Origin: Lysinibacillus xylanilyticus
GTDB lineage: Bacteria; Bacillota; Bacilli; Bacillales_A; Planococcaceae
Direction of reading: 5' to 3'
DNA: 64,000 bases
NCBI RefSeq assembly: GCF_001708185.1
Contig: NZ_MDDN01000018.1
Span: 1-64,000, forward strand
Shown: one piece after another, positions 1 to 8,808 of the stretch
How the letters are laid out: every line of letters begins with the position of its first letter
How positions within the stretch are numbered: the stretch's first letter is position 1
The notes under the pieces: model-generated
What the model was told of the DNA's origin: nothing
Database searches by the model: none
The model's input: the letters and a program-made list of their open reading frames with translations, nothing else
Program-made: the position numbers and the translations under genes

Positions 1-127
1 CTCGCTCCAGGGTCTCGGGCCTACACGATGTAGGTCACGAAGGCGTTATCACAGGACGTGATGCTCTTAGCCTTCGTTCCTCTATCGCTAATCTCCAAGG
101 AGTCGCCCAGCCTCCACTCCAATCAAC
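1..127 (-). repeat. Dispersed intergenic repeat, family A, truncated by window start
   Basis: On the minus strand this reads GTTGATTGGAGTGGAGGCTG, then GGGCGACTCCTTGG, and later GAGACCCTGGAGCGAG. The same blocks occur on the plus strand at 24257-24386. This copy carries a different and longer middle segment and runs off the window edge, so only one terminal arm is visible. The family is recognised only by comparing the two copies. Confidence 0.75.
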
Positions 128-319
128 TTATATACATGACATATGTTTTAACAAATGTCATCACCAAATTTTTATGATGAGCCAAATCGCAATAAATTAT
201 TCTTATAATACAAGACGTGATTATTAACTATATGTTTCCACCACATAGAAGATGAAGGCTGATTTCCACCGTAGATTGCTAGATTGCACGAGAATCGTAT
301 ACCTTATATTGATAAAACA
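128..319. other. Intergenic stretch without recognisable gene
   Basis: AT-rich sequence between the family A repeat and the end of the DUF418 gene. I see no ORF with a ribosome binding site, no clear terminator and no RNA gene here. Confidence 0.5.
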
Positions 320-1486
320 TTAACCTACTTTAGCATTCGCCTTATATGTTAATTTACGCCATAAAGCCTCTAACGGACCTTGTTTCCATTTTGCTAGCCA
401 AATCTCCGCCACAATCATTTGTACAACAATAATACCTACTGCAATTAACACGCCTGTTGCGACGCTCACTTTTCCATACCAACCAAATCCAAATTGATAA
501 AATAAACATGTTCCAATGATCGATTGTAGTATGTACATCGTTAACGACATACGCCCCATTTTTGCAAAAGGACTGAGTAACTTCGGTACAACTGGCAGTA
601 AGCAAAGTAATACAATAACCCCAATATATCCAACTGATAAAATTGGACCACCTATGTATACTTTCAAATAATCTAAGAAATACGTACGAGTAAACATGAT
701 AGGTAAGCTCTTGATAAAAATACCAATTGTCAATCCAGCTATTGCTAACGTCAGCCATAGCCATTTTAACTCCTTCGCACGTTCCACTAAACGCCATTTA
801 GAGGCTGCAGCACCAATTAACATATATGGCAAAACTGTAAATAATGCCGCAAACCACATGCCTATCCCTGCTTGGACAGATAAATCGGTTAAACGTTGCA
901 TAAAAGCATCTAGCCAACTTCCCGTTCCATAAGCAGTGATTGCTTGCTCTACTGAAGTAATATCTAAATACTCATCAACTGCAGTATTAAAGTTAACAAA
1001 CCCTACAATAAATACCATGAAAACTTGCATAACACTGTTAATCATAATACCGATTGATAATAACCAAATAGGATGTAGTCGTAGTAATAGCAATAAAAAA
1101 ATGCCACAAAATGCATAAGTCATCAAAATGTCGCCCCACCAAATGAGCACAGCATGTAAAAAACCAAATACAAATAATACAGAAAGTCTTCGCAGTCCTA
1201 TCGTATAGAAATTTTGTTCACGACTTTGCGCTTTCTTCCATTGCATAGCAAGTCCATAACCAAATAACATGGCAAACAGTGGATAAAAGCTACTTTGTAC
1301 ATAAATATCTAAATTTTGCTGCCACACTATATCTGATGGTGTTGTAAACCATGATGCCAAATCAATATATGGCATTGGCAAATAAAAGGCGAACATATTA
1401 ACGAGTAAAATACCTAGTAAGCTTATACCACGTAATATATCTAATGTCGCAATGCGTTCCTGCAACATTGTCGGTTTTAACTCCAC
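320..1486 (-). CDS. DUF418 family integral membrane protein (YeiB-like)
   Basis: This 388-residue protein is very hydrophobic, with about ten predicted membrane segments. Near the N-terminus it has LDILRGISLLGILLVN, the characteristic opening of the DUF418/YeiB family, and the C-terminal half fits the DUF418 domain (GRMSLTMYILQS). Family members are multipass membrane proteins of unknown biochemical role, often called putative transporters. It is the last gene of the leftward run after addA, separated by about 185 nt that hold a dispersed repeat. It is probably transcribed separately. The family call is secure; the function is unknown. Confidence 0.8.
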   Translation of the reverse strand: MELKPTMLQERIATLDILRGISLLGILLVNMFAFYLPMPYIDLASWFTTPSDIVWQQNLDIYVQSSFYPLFAMLFGYGLAMQWKKAQSREQNFYTIGLRRLSVLFVFGFLHAVLIWWGDILMTYAFCGIFLLLLLRLHPIWLLSIGIMINSVMQVFMVFIVGFVNFNTAVDEYLDITSVEQAITAYGTGSWLDAFMQRLTDLSVQAGIGMWFAALFTVLPYMLIGAAASKWRLVERAKELKWLWLTLAIAGLTIGIFIKSLPIMFTRTYFLDYLKVYIGGPILSVGYIGVIVLLCLLPVVPKLLSPFAKMGRMSLTMYILQSIIGTCLFYQFGFGWYGKVSVATGVLIAVGIIVVQMIVAEIWLAKWKQGPLEALWRKLTYKANAKVG

Positions 1487-1507
1487 AAAATAGCCTCCTC
1501 TATATAA

Positions 1508-1660
1508 TCAATTTCGCCTTAGCGTAATTGTAGCTGTCGCTTTGCTTTCGCTACAGAAAACAATTGCTGAAGGAAGATAACGCTTTAGTGAAAACAGGGT
1601 ATGGTAAGCTGCAAGATTTCGCAATACTTACCAATAGCAATAAGAAACCCCCGTTAACAC
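1508..1660. repeat. Dispersed intergenic repeat, family B
   Basis: Contains TTTCGCCTTAGCGTAATT and, about 50 nt on, GCTGAAGGAAGATAACGC. Closely similar blocks in the same order and at a comparable distance occur at 62196-62345. The inner part CTGTCGCTTTGCTTTCG also resembles the unit of the 46-nt array at 54855-54978. The ends of the element are approximate. Confidence 0.55.
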
Positions 1661-1671
1661 AGTGCGTTTAC

Positions 1672-4032
1672 TTACCCATGTATAGCCTGTTCAATATCGA
1701 ATAAATATAGAATTTTATCACTCACTTTGATTTGAAGGATAGCTTCAATTGCCTCACTATAAACTCTAAGTTGAACACCATATCGCCCTAATAGTTCCTT
1801 CGAGAGTGCTGGCTCCTCAGCAAAATGTGATTGGATGCTATCTGTCTTATAATCAAGCAAGATCCATTCACCATATTCATCCTCAAATAAACAGTCAATA
1901 ATTCCTTGTACAATTTGAGCATCGCCATCTTCATCTACTCTACTAATCGTAAAAGGCATTTCTCTACGTATTTGCTTTGCTTTTTTAAAGCGAAGTCCAA
2001 CGTCTGTTGTAAAGAAATTACATATTTTTTTCCATGGAACAACCGTCCCCTCAGCCTCCGTCAGTAGCTGTCTTGCCACTAAATCGGCGACAAACTCCTT
2101 TACCTCCTGTACGTTTGTAAAGCCATTTTGAGGTACATGCTGCATAACTGTGTGGACAGCTGTTCCAATTTCTGCGCCTGTCAGCTGTTTGTCCTGTAAA
2201 AAAGTTGGACGTGGCGCAATGGTTGTCGTTTTTTGCTTAGAAGGTATTGAAAAGTAATATTCAGGCTCCTCCTGTCGCTGAAGATTTTCTAAACGCTTAA
2301 TTTCACTAACTGATGTTTTTGAGCGTTTTTGTGTCGATTGTTGGAATGGATACTGTGCTTGAAAGCGCGTCGTAATTTCTGACAGCAATGCTTCGTCCTC
2401 TGGCGTTTCTAGCATTTGCTGTACCTCATCCTCTAACCCCTGTATGTCATATGAATAGTGACTCGTTTCGATAGCACGTACCCACCAATGTGCTACATCT
2501 TCAGGTGCCTTATAGGAGGAACTGGAGATTGCTGCAAAATCAGTATGTCTAGCAACCGCTGGCCCAAGCCAATCAAAATAGCTATTAGCTCGTGCACGTA
2601 AATACTCCTGAAGCGGAGCATCTACCGGTAAACTTTGTGCATCCAGCCAATTGTCGAGCGTTTTACTCCAATTTTTCACAGACCCAATTAAAATAAGTCG
2701 CTCCTTTGCACGTGTCATTGCTACGTATAATACACGCATTTCCTCAGCACGCATTTCGAGCTCCTTTTTCTCCTTCAGTGCTAAAAATGGTAGGGATGTA
2801 TAGGTAATACGATTTTCTGGATCAATCGCCTTTACTGCAAGACCAAAATCTTGATCGAATAAATATGGATTGTGGAAATCCATTTTATTAAACGGTCTTC
2901 CCATCCCTGCAACAAAGACAACAGGGTATTCCAATCCTTTTGAAGAGTGAATCGTCACAAGACGCACAACATCATCTTTTTCTCCAATCGATTTAGCAGT
3001 TCCTAAATCATCACCACGCGTACGCATACGATCGATAAAACGTAAAAAGCGGAACAGTCCACGAAAGGCAGTTTTCTCATACATTAAAGCGCGATCATGC
3101 AAAATGCGTAAGTTGGCCTGACGCTGCTTACCATTTGGCATAGCTCCAACCATCTCGTAATAATGCGTGTCTAAGTAAATCTTCCAAATTAAATCTGACA
3201 ATGAACCACGTCGTGCTAAATCTCGCCAGTTTTCAAATGCCAACATAAAACGTTGAAGCTTCGCAAAAGTGTCAGATTGTACACCATGCCCATCACTTCG
3301 AATAAATTGCCTTAGTGCATCATAAAACGGCGCTTTTGAATCTGCTAGTCGTATTTTTGCTAGCTCATTTTCAGTTAAGCCAACAAATGGAGCACGTAGC
3401 ACTGAAGCTAAAGGAATATCTTGATATGGGTTATCGACAACCTTCAGTACATTCAGCATAATCATGACCTCTAACGCATCGAAATAGCCTTTGGAGGACT
3501 CTGCATAGAGAGGGATTCCCGCAAGCTTAAATTCCTCCACTAAATCTGTTGACCATGTCATTGAACGCATTAAAATCACAATATCGCTATATTTTAGTGG
3601 TCGTTCTGTCTTCGTTTTTGTATCAAATACAGTTGTCCCATCCTCCATCATCTGCCGGATACGCTCAATAATAAAACGTGCCTCATACTGTGATTTTTTT
3701 AATTCCTCTAGTTCAGCTGCTTCACTTGCAACATCTTCTGCCTCTTCTTCCTGCTCCTCTGCTTCAGGAGGATGCATGATGACTAGCTCCACCGGAACTT
3801 CTCTATCATCATATGGCGCTGCTGGCTTTAATGAAGCATTTTCATCGTATAGAATTTCTCCAACACGCTCTCCCATAATTTGTGCAAAAACGTAGTTCGT
3901 AGCGTTCAACACTTCTTTCCGACTACGGAAGTTAGCGTTTAAATCGATACGCATTCCTGTTAAATCTGGGGTCTCTAGAAACTCACTGTACTTTCGCATA
4001 AAAAGCTTCGGTTCTGCCAAACGGAAACGATA
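1672..4032 (-). CDS. addA: AddA exon 3: C-terminal helicase and RecB-type nuclease part
   Basis: Third exon of the split addA gene, 786 codons plus stop. It opens with TATCGTTTCCGTTTGGCAGA (YRFRLA), which completes the QSIYRFRLAEP motif started in exon 2. It then carries the superfamily 1 helicase motifs, including VRLVTIHSSKGLEYPVVF and VLYVAMTRAKERL. The C-terminal nuclease domain has GTAVHTVMQHV and the catalytic stretch EWILLDYKTDS. AddA pairs with AddB in a double-strand-end resection helicase-nuclease that acts in recombinational repair. Read on its own, an ORF starting at TTG 4020 would lack the ATPase domain and could not be a helicase. The exon border is set by the reading frame and by the intron end CTCTAC at 4033. 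Confidence 0.92.
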   Translation of the reverse strand, partial: YRFRLAEPKLFMRKYSEFLETPDLTGMRIDLNANFRSRKEVLNATNYVFAQIMGERVGEILYDENASLKPAAPYDDREVPVELVIMHPPEAEEQEEEAEDVASEAAELEELKKSQYEARFIIERIRQMMEDGTTVFDTKTKTERPLKYSDIVILMRSMTWSTDLVEEFKLAGIPLYAESSKGYFDALEVMIMLNVLKVVDNPYQDIPLASVLRAPFVGLTENELAKIRLADSKAPFYDALRQFIRSDGHGVQSDTFAKLQRFMLAFENWRDLARRGSLSDLIWKIYLDTHYYEMVGAMPNGKQRQANLRILHDRALMYEKTAFRGLFRFLRFIDRMRTRGDDLGTAKSIGEKDDVVRLVTIHSSKGLEYPVVFVAGMGRPFNKMDFHNPYLFDQDFGLAVKAIDPENRITYTSLPFLALKEKKELEMRAEEMRVLYVAMTRAKERLILIGSVKNWSKTLDNWLDAQSLPVDAPLQEYLRARANSYFDWLGPAVARHTDFAAISSSSYKAPEDVAHWWVRAIETSHYSYDIQGLEDEVQQMLETPEDEALLSEITTRFQAQYPFQQSTQKRSKTSVSEIKRLENLQRQEEPEYYFSIPSKQKTTTIAPRPTFLQDKQLTGAEIGTAVHTVMQHVPQNGFTNVQEVKEFVADLVARQLLTEAEGTVVPWKKICNFFTTDVGLRFKKAKQIRREMPFTISRVDEDGDAQIVQGIIDCLFEDEYGEWILLDYKTDSIQSHFAEEPALSKELLGRYGVQLRVYSEAIEAILQIKVSDKILYLFDIEQAIHG

Positions 4033-4094
4033 GTAGAGTAGGAACCCAGCGCCTTGCTACATTTTTGTAGTAGGTTTCCAGTGAACCCCTCCCC

Positions 4095-4128
4095 GAACCG
4101 TACGTACTCCTCTCAAAGTATACGGCTC
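4095..4128 (-). other. Group II intron 2 domain V (catalytic hairpin)
   Basis: Reads GAGCCGTATACTTTGAGAGG and then AGTACGTACGGTTC on the minus strand. This is a 34-nt hairpin with the AGC catalytic triad in its 5' arm and the pairing ACGTACGGTTC in its 3' arm, the most conserved part of group II ribozymes. It sits about 60 nt before the 3' splice site, as usual. Confidence 0.88.
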
Positions 4129-4144
4129 TCCACTTATAACAAAT

Positions 4145-4342
4145 CTATCGTTGTTTATGAATTTCTTTATGACATTTATCACACACGACTAACGTTTTTC
4201 TTTGCTTAGCGAGCATTGTCCATTCCCAATATTTTTTTCCCTTTAAATTCTTCACTTTATTTATGTGATGAATCTCGAATTTTGTATCGGGGTGATTGTC
4301 TCCACATAATTCGCATCGTCTTGCACTTAGTCGTTTTTCTAA
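4145..4342 (-). pseudogene. HNH endonuclease domain of the intron 2 protein, out of frame
   Basis: Directly behind the maturase stop, another frame continues without interruption for about 65 codons. It encodes RRCELCG, FEIHHINKVKNL, YWEWTMLA and VVCDKCHKEIHKQR. This is the zinc-binding HNH endonuclease (En) domain that normally forms the C-terminus of group II intron proteins, with its CxxC, HH and CxxCH residues intact. It has no start codon or ribosome binding site. A single missing base near 4342-4346 (ATGATTTAG) would explain the separation. If the frameshift is real, the intron protein lacks its second-strand endonuclease. A sequencing error in the short T run cannot be excluded. Confidence 0.88.
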
Positions 4343-5958
4343 ATCATTTCGCCCTGATATACATAAAGATTAGGTAGTTCATCTATTGTTGCTTTGACGC
4401 TTTCTTTCTTCTTTTCAAAACCATCTTTATAGAAATATGCTATTCTTTCGCCTTGTTTTGTTTCGTATTTTACTCCCCAATACTTACCTTGTTTAAACTT
4501 AACCTTCATTTTTGCTACTGAGGATTTGTATTTATTCGCGAGTGTTTTTAAACAGCTATATTCCATTACATAACGTAATTGCCACATTTTTTGGTTTACA
4601 TTTTCCGCTAGAGCATAATAATTATATAAACCACGCAGCTCTGCGTTATACGTTTCGATGATTTCTAGATCAGAAAGTCCAACTAATCTTGTTCGATGCA
4701 ACATATCCCATTGTTTCGCATCAATGTCTTTGACCATTTTATTTTTTACGATTACTTTTTCAATTGTTCCTTTAGGTATTCGTAATTGTACATATCCCCT
4801 ATATTTACATTTAATAACACCGTTTTTATCTTTTGCCGTACTTAAATCATGGCTAATTGATATATCGTAGCTTAAAAAATTCGCAAACTTTGTACTATGC
4901 GTAATGAGCGTCTTATCTTCTGACAATTCAAGTTGTAAATAATTTTGTAAGAAGTCTTTCATTGCTTGCTTAAGCATTTCACAATCTTCTTTACTACCGT
5001 TGACGCCAACAATAAAATCATCTGCATAACGTACATATTTTAATGCTTTATATGTGTCCGTGTTCGACTCATAGTACGGTAAATTAAGCATTATTTTCTT
5101 ATTCGCCTTATATTCTTCAATCATTTCTTTTCGCAAGACTTCATCTTCTGTTGCATTAATCTTTTTATGCAAACGTTGGTTACGCATATCATATTTTCGA
5201 TATTCAGTATTACGTTTACGTTTTTTTGGTTCACCTAAATCAAAAGAAGGTTTTAATTCTTTTTCAATATAATCATCAAATTCATTTAAATAAATATTCG
5301 CTAGTAGCGGACTAATAATACCGCCCTGTGGAGTTCCACTATACGTCTCTTGGAATCGCCAATTTTCAACGAATCCTGCTTTTAAGAACTTCCACATTAA
5401 ACGAATGAATTTTTCATCTTTGATACGTTTTCTTAAAATAGTAATTAAAACTTGATGATTGATGTTATCGAAAAATCCTTTTATATCGCCTTCAATGAAC
5501 CAGTTTACCCCAGTAAAGGTTTTCTTCATTTCGACTAATGCTGTATGACAACTTCTTTTTGGTCTGAAACCATGCGAATGGTTTGAAAATTTAGGCTCAT
5601 AAATTGCTTCTAATATCATACGACAAACTTCTTGTACGATACGATCTGTAAACGTTGGGATACCAAGTGGTCGTGTGTCACCATTTTTCTTTGGGATATG
5701 AATACGACGAACTGGCTTCGGTTGATAGCTTTCATTTTTCAACGTATCAATGATTGCTTGAATTTTTTCTTCCCCGAATCCATCCGCTGTTTCTTCATCA
5801 ATACCTTTTGTTGCACTACCTTTATTTTTGTATATCTTCGTATAGGCTTTTATATAAAAATCTTCATTGTATAAATGTCTGTATAGACGGTCAAATGTAT
5901 ATCCGTCTTTCATTGCTTGTTTCGATAGATTGTATAAGACAATTTCTGAACTTTGCAT
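4339..5958 (-). CDS. ltrA: Group II intron reverse transcriptase/maturase (LtrA type), HNH domain lost by frameshift
   Basis: This intron-encoded protein helps its intron RNA fold and splice, and copies it into DNA during retrohoming. Visible RT features are PLGIPTFTDRIVQEV, HSHGFRPKRSCHTAL, GDIKGFFDNI, SGTPQGGIISPLLANIYL and the catalytic YADD box in VRYADDFIVG. The maturase X region follows (LRGLYNYYALAEN). The frame opens upstream at 5982, but ATG 5958 (MQSSEIVLYN) has AAAGGAG about 11 nt before it and is the better start, giving about 539 residues. The frame stops at 4339, immediately before an out-of-frame HNH domain, so the protein is truncated compared with LtrA. It lies in domain IV of intron 2, in the same orientation as addA. 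It may also act in trans on the ORF-less intron 1; that is inference. Confidence 0.93.
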   Translation of the reverse strand: MQSSEIVLYNLSKQAMKDGYTFDRLYRHLYNEDFYIKAYTKIYKNKGSATKGIDEETADGFGEEKIQAIIDTLKNESYQPKPVRRIHIPKKNGDTRPLGIPTFTDRIVQEVCRMILEAIYEPKFSNHSHGFRPKRSCHTALVEMKKTFTGVNWFIEGDIKGFFDNINHQVLITILRKRIKDEKFIRLMWKFLKAGFVENWRFQETYSGTPQGGIISPLLANIYLNEFDDYIEKELKPSFDLGEPKKRKRNTEYRKYDMRNQRLHKKINATEDEVLRKEMIEEYKANKKIMLNLPYYESNTDTYKALKYVRYADDFIVGVNGSKEDCEMLKQAMKDFLQNYLQLELSEDKTLITHSTKFANFLSYDISISHDLSTAKDKNGVIKCKYRGYVQLRIPKGTIEKVIVKNKMVKDIDAKQWDMLHRTRLVGLSDLEIIETYNAELRGLYNYYALAENVNQKMWQLRYVMEYSCLKTLANKYKSSVAKMKVKFKQGKYWGVKYETKQGERIAYFYKDGFEKKKESVKATIDELPNLYVYQGEMI

Positions 5959-6557
5959 AGAGCATTTCGCTCCTTTCCTCATTGTTTATACGTTATAAGC
6001 TACTCCCCTTCGCCATGTAATAGGCTTTCCCTATCTCCGACTACTACGAGAGCTCCGTTACCTTATTGGATATTCAGTACCTTTGTACATAGCCTAGTGG
6101 CGTTCCAACTTAGGTAATCCCCATTTAGTATATTGTATACAGGCTTGATTCATTGTCGGAAGGAACGTTCATCCTTTTCTTCAATCTTGAAGAGTGTCTA
6201 TTCTTTCATCAATCAGAAACTAGGATTGTGCATCAATCTAGTACACTTTCCTATGTTCAGTCGCAAGCATCTAATACGCTGAACAGAATAGAATCTAGGT
6301 TTCAAACGGTTTCCTAGATGGTTAAGCATGACCCCACTCGGACTATTCTTCAAGCAGTTTAGCCTTCTTCCTTATATGAATCTTTTATATCTTGCCATTC
6401 AGTCGTAGCCTTTCCGTTTAAGCTAACTTATGACTTTAACCGACATGCTACACTCCCTCTTTGGTTTCCCGCCAAGATAAGTCGGTTGATATATAAACCG
6501 TTTCTTTAATTTATTCACCGCCAAATGGTGAAATATACAATACCCTTATGGGCGCAC

Positions 6558-6652
6558 GATACTTTGCTTTACGTCCCCAACCATAAAAAGGTTTCCCTCT
6601 TGCTCACTACCTGTTTTCACAAGCTGTAATATCGTTTCTTGTAGCATATTTG
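6558..6652 (-). CDS. addA: AddA exon 2: 95-nt middle exon between two group II introns
   Basis: This short segment reads, in AddA frame, [19 protein letters not shown] and then [12 protein letters not shown]. That is exactly the stretch expected between DEYQDT (end of exon 1) and YRFRLAEP (start of exon 3) in AddA proteins. It has no start codon and is translated only after splicing. The last base of exon 1 (A) plus the first two bases here (CA) form the threonine codon of DEYQDTN. The exon ends at ATC, immediately before GTGCG of intron 2. It is too short to show in ordinary ORF finding and is easily lost in automatic annotation. Confidence 0.93.
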
Positions 6653-7546
6653 ATATGGATAGGTAAGCCTTTGAACCATCTCCAGCTTTTCCCCCCATTC
6701 ACACCGTACGTGAGGGTTTCCCCTCATACGGCGTTCCATCAATTAACTGCTCTTCATCCTAATATTTCATTTCCGCAAAGCCTGTCTCTTTAATGCTTTA
6801 TTGGCGTTAACCGTTTCAGTCAATGTCCTCACCTCTATCAATCAAGAGATTGTTCAGTGATTCCATTTCTCTTGGTCCTACTCGCTTGAAAATCATGAAA
6901 TATAGTATGAGTGTTCAATTAACTAACTAATGGCTATCCCTCCACTGCTTGTTATCACAGCTTCACAGGTACTATGCCATCACTTTCACTGACTTAAAAT
7001 AAGGTTATAACATACAAGTTTTTCCCCTATACCTTTTCACCGAGTACAATCTCTCCAAGTAGTCAGCTTACCACGTTCCAAGAAATCATATCTGTACATA
7101 TAATACCTTTAGGTCATTCCTCTAACCCTGTTAGCTTGATAGTGCCTGTAACACTATAAGGTGTTTCATAAAGACAAATTTTACTCCACCTCACTAACCC
7201 AACAATAAGTTGGTGTACCCTTTCGAATACCTATACCTCTAGAGCCGTACATTCGGAATTTCGTCAGTAGGAAGTTTTGTTCCCTACATTCTAACCATGA
7301 GTATTTTTATAGAACCCCAGCCTATCTACCACACAAAGTGCCTCCACTCCGCTTTCCTGTTATTAGGGTGATATTCAACTGACTTCACCGAGCTTATAAC
7401 ACCATCATGATTGCACATGACAATGCTATTCGGAGGATTAGGTCGAGCCTTTCAGAGCGTTACTTCATCATTCGACTCATCCGATTTCTTAGTTCTCCTA
7501 GCAAATATGCTAGTGGCTAATCTTTTCAATTAGCAACGTGTCGCAC
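6653..7546 (-). mobile_element. Group II intron 1 in addA, without ORF
   Basis: On the minus strand the 894-nt element starts GTGCGACACG at 7546 and ends CCTATCCATAT at 6653, giving a GUGYG start and an AY end. A domain V hairpin lies at 6701-6734 and a domain VI-like stem follows it. No ORF of useful length is present, so this is a ribozyme-only intron that would need a maturase supplied from elsewhere. Precise removal joins GAT-A to CA-AAT, restoring D-T-N. Its 5' and domain V sequences differ clearly from those of intron 2, so the two are not a tandem duplication. Confidence 0.9.
6701..6734 (-). other. Group II intron 1 domain V (catalytic hairpin)
   Basis: Reads ACGCCGTATGAGGGGAAAC and then CCTCACGTACGGTGT on the minus strand, a 34-nt near-perfect hairpin with a GAAA loop. 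The catalytic triad position reads CGC, whereas intron 2 has AGC. That variant is known in some bacterial group II introns, and it shows the two introns belong to different lineages. Confidence 0.85.
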
Positions 7547-8807
7547 TATCTTGATATTCATCAACAAGCACTTCTTTAAAACGTTGTTTCAAATCTAATG
7601 CAACAGGTGAAGGTTGTAATTCACCTTCGACCTCTTCAGTTAAAATTTGCAATGCGAAATGCTCTAAATCCGAGAAATCAATAATTCCTCGTTCTAATTT
7701 GGCCATGCGGAACTGTTCGCTAAAAACATTTGTCAATTCGACTAATGTTCCAATCGTCGGACTCATTAATCGAATTTCTTCAAGCAAGCGCGCAGGAGTC
7801 CTAACAAAAAAGGTCTCTTTAAGCTTATTCACAATTTTCTTAGCTGCCTCTCGCTTTTTCTTGGCAAGCTCCTGTAGCTCCACATCTACTAATGCATCCT
7901 TTGATACACGCTTTAAAGTTGACCATTTCACAGTAGCAAAATAATCAAAGAGTTCCTGCCACGTTCCTTCACGACTAATACGAATTCCTTCCTGAATCAT
8001 GGCAAAATCCATCTCTGCGGTTTCAGCATATGGTGCAGGTCCCGCAGGCTGTAGCGTAATTGTACGCATTTCAGAAATTAAAACGAATGCCTCTTCAAGA
8101 CTATGCTTGACTGTTAATTTCACATATTTCGACAGCTCTAAATCATCAATTGTCACGTCTGCCGCTATGTCATATGTCTTTGGTAAACTACGAAGCCATT
8201 TTTGAGGCTCTGCATGAACACGAGACGTATCATAAAGCTTGCTTATTAAAGTTTCTATAGCCTGATCATCACGATCCGATGTAAAGCTATCAACTAGCCT
8301 ATAGATTGCTTGAACCTCTGCCTCATCCTCAGAATCGTAAGCATTTTCTAGCACATCTGCTAATATATCATCTCTTAACAAAGCAACCTCTGCCTCATTC
8401 GCAATACGAAAGCCTGGGTCAATATCTAGCATATAGGCGTATTGTTTAACAATGGCTAAACAGAAGGAATGCAGTGTTGAAATTTGTGCTTTATTGACAA
8501 GGCTTAGCTGGCGTCGCAAATGATTGGAAGTTGGATTTTCTGCAATAGCTTTTTCAAGTGCCTCAGCCATACGATGACGCATTTCAGCAGCAGATGCATT
8601 TGTAAAGGTTACAACAAGTAACTCATCCACATTAATGGGATTTTCTGTGGCAACTACCTTCTCAATCATGCGATTAATAAGAACTGCCGTTTTACCAGAG
8701 CCTGCCGCAGCCGATACAAGTGTATCCTGACCGCTTGCATAAATTGCCTTCCACTGGTCATCTGTCCATGTGACTTCCGCTGGCTTTTTAGGTATTTTTT
8801 GTACCAA
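7547..8807 (-). CDS. addA: AddA exon 1: N-terminal ATPase part of the AddAB helicase-nuclease
   Basis: First exon of addA, 420 codons plus one base. Translation most likely starts at TTG 8807, one base after the addB stop, with AAGGAG upstream inside addB, so the genes are translationally coupled. The Walker A motif SAAAGSGKTAVLINRM lies near residue 35, and the exon ends in motif II (VLVDEYQD). Reading on into intron 1 adds only S-A-T-R-C and a stop. Joined with exons 2 and 3, the product is 1238 residues, the usual size of Bacillus AddA (about 1230). AddA supplies the 3'-5' helicase and one nuclease of the AddAB end-resection complex. Activity depends on both introns splicing. Confidence 0.93.
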
Positions 8808-8808
8808 C

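Larger units (their letters stand above)
4033..6557 (-). mobile_element. Group II intron 2 in addA, with reverse transcriptase ORF
   Basis: On the minus strand the element starts GTGCGCCC at 6557, matching the GUGYG start of group II introns, and ends CTCTAC at 4033 (AY end). It holds a reverse transcriptase/maturase gene in domain IV, a domain V hairpin at 4095-4128 and a domain VI stem just before the 3' end. The stretch at about 6000-6070 (CTCGTAGTAGTCGGAG, GGGAAAGCC, ACATGGCGAAGGGG) resembles domain III of such introns. Removing exactly these 2525 nt joins AGT-ATC to TAT-CGT, giving S-I-Y-R in frame, as expected for AddA. The element can therefore plausibly be spliced out. Confidence 0.93.

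Noticed and set aside
1672..4020. Independent helicase gene starting at TTG 4020
   Set aside because: It lacks Walker A and motif II, has no ribosome binding site and starts inside intron-adjacent sequence; it is exon 3 of addA.
7530..8807. addA as a simple truncated pseudogene
   Set aside because: All missing residues are found in exon 2 and exon 3 with correct intron boundaries, so interruption by spliceable introns explains it better than decay.
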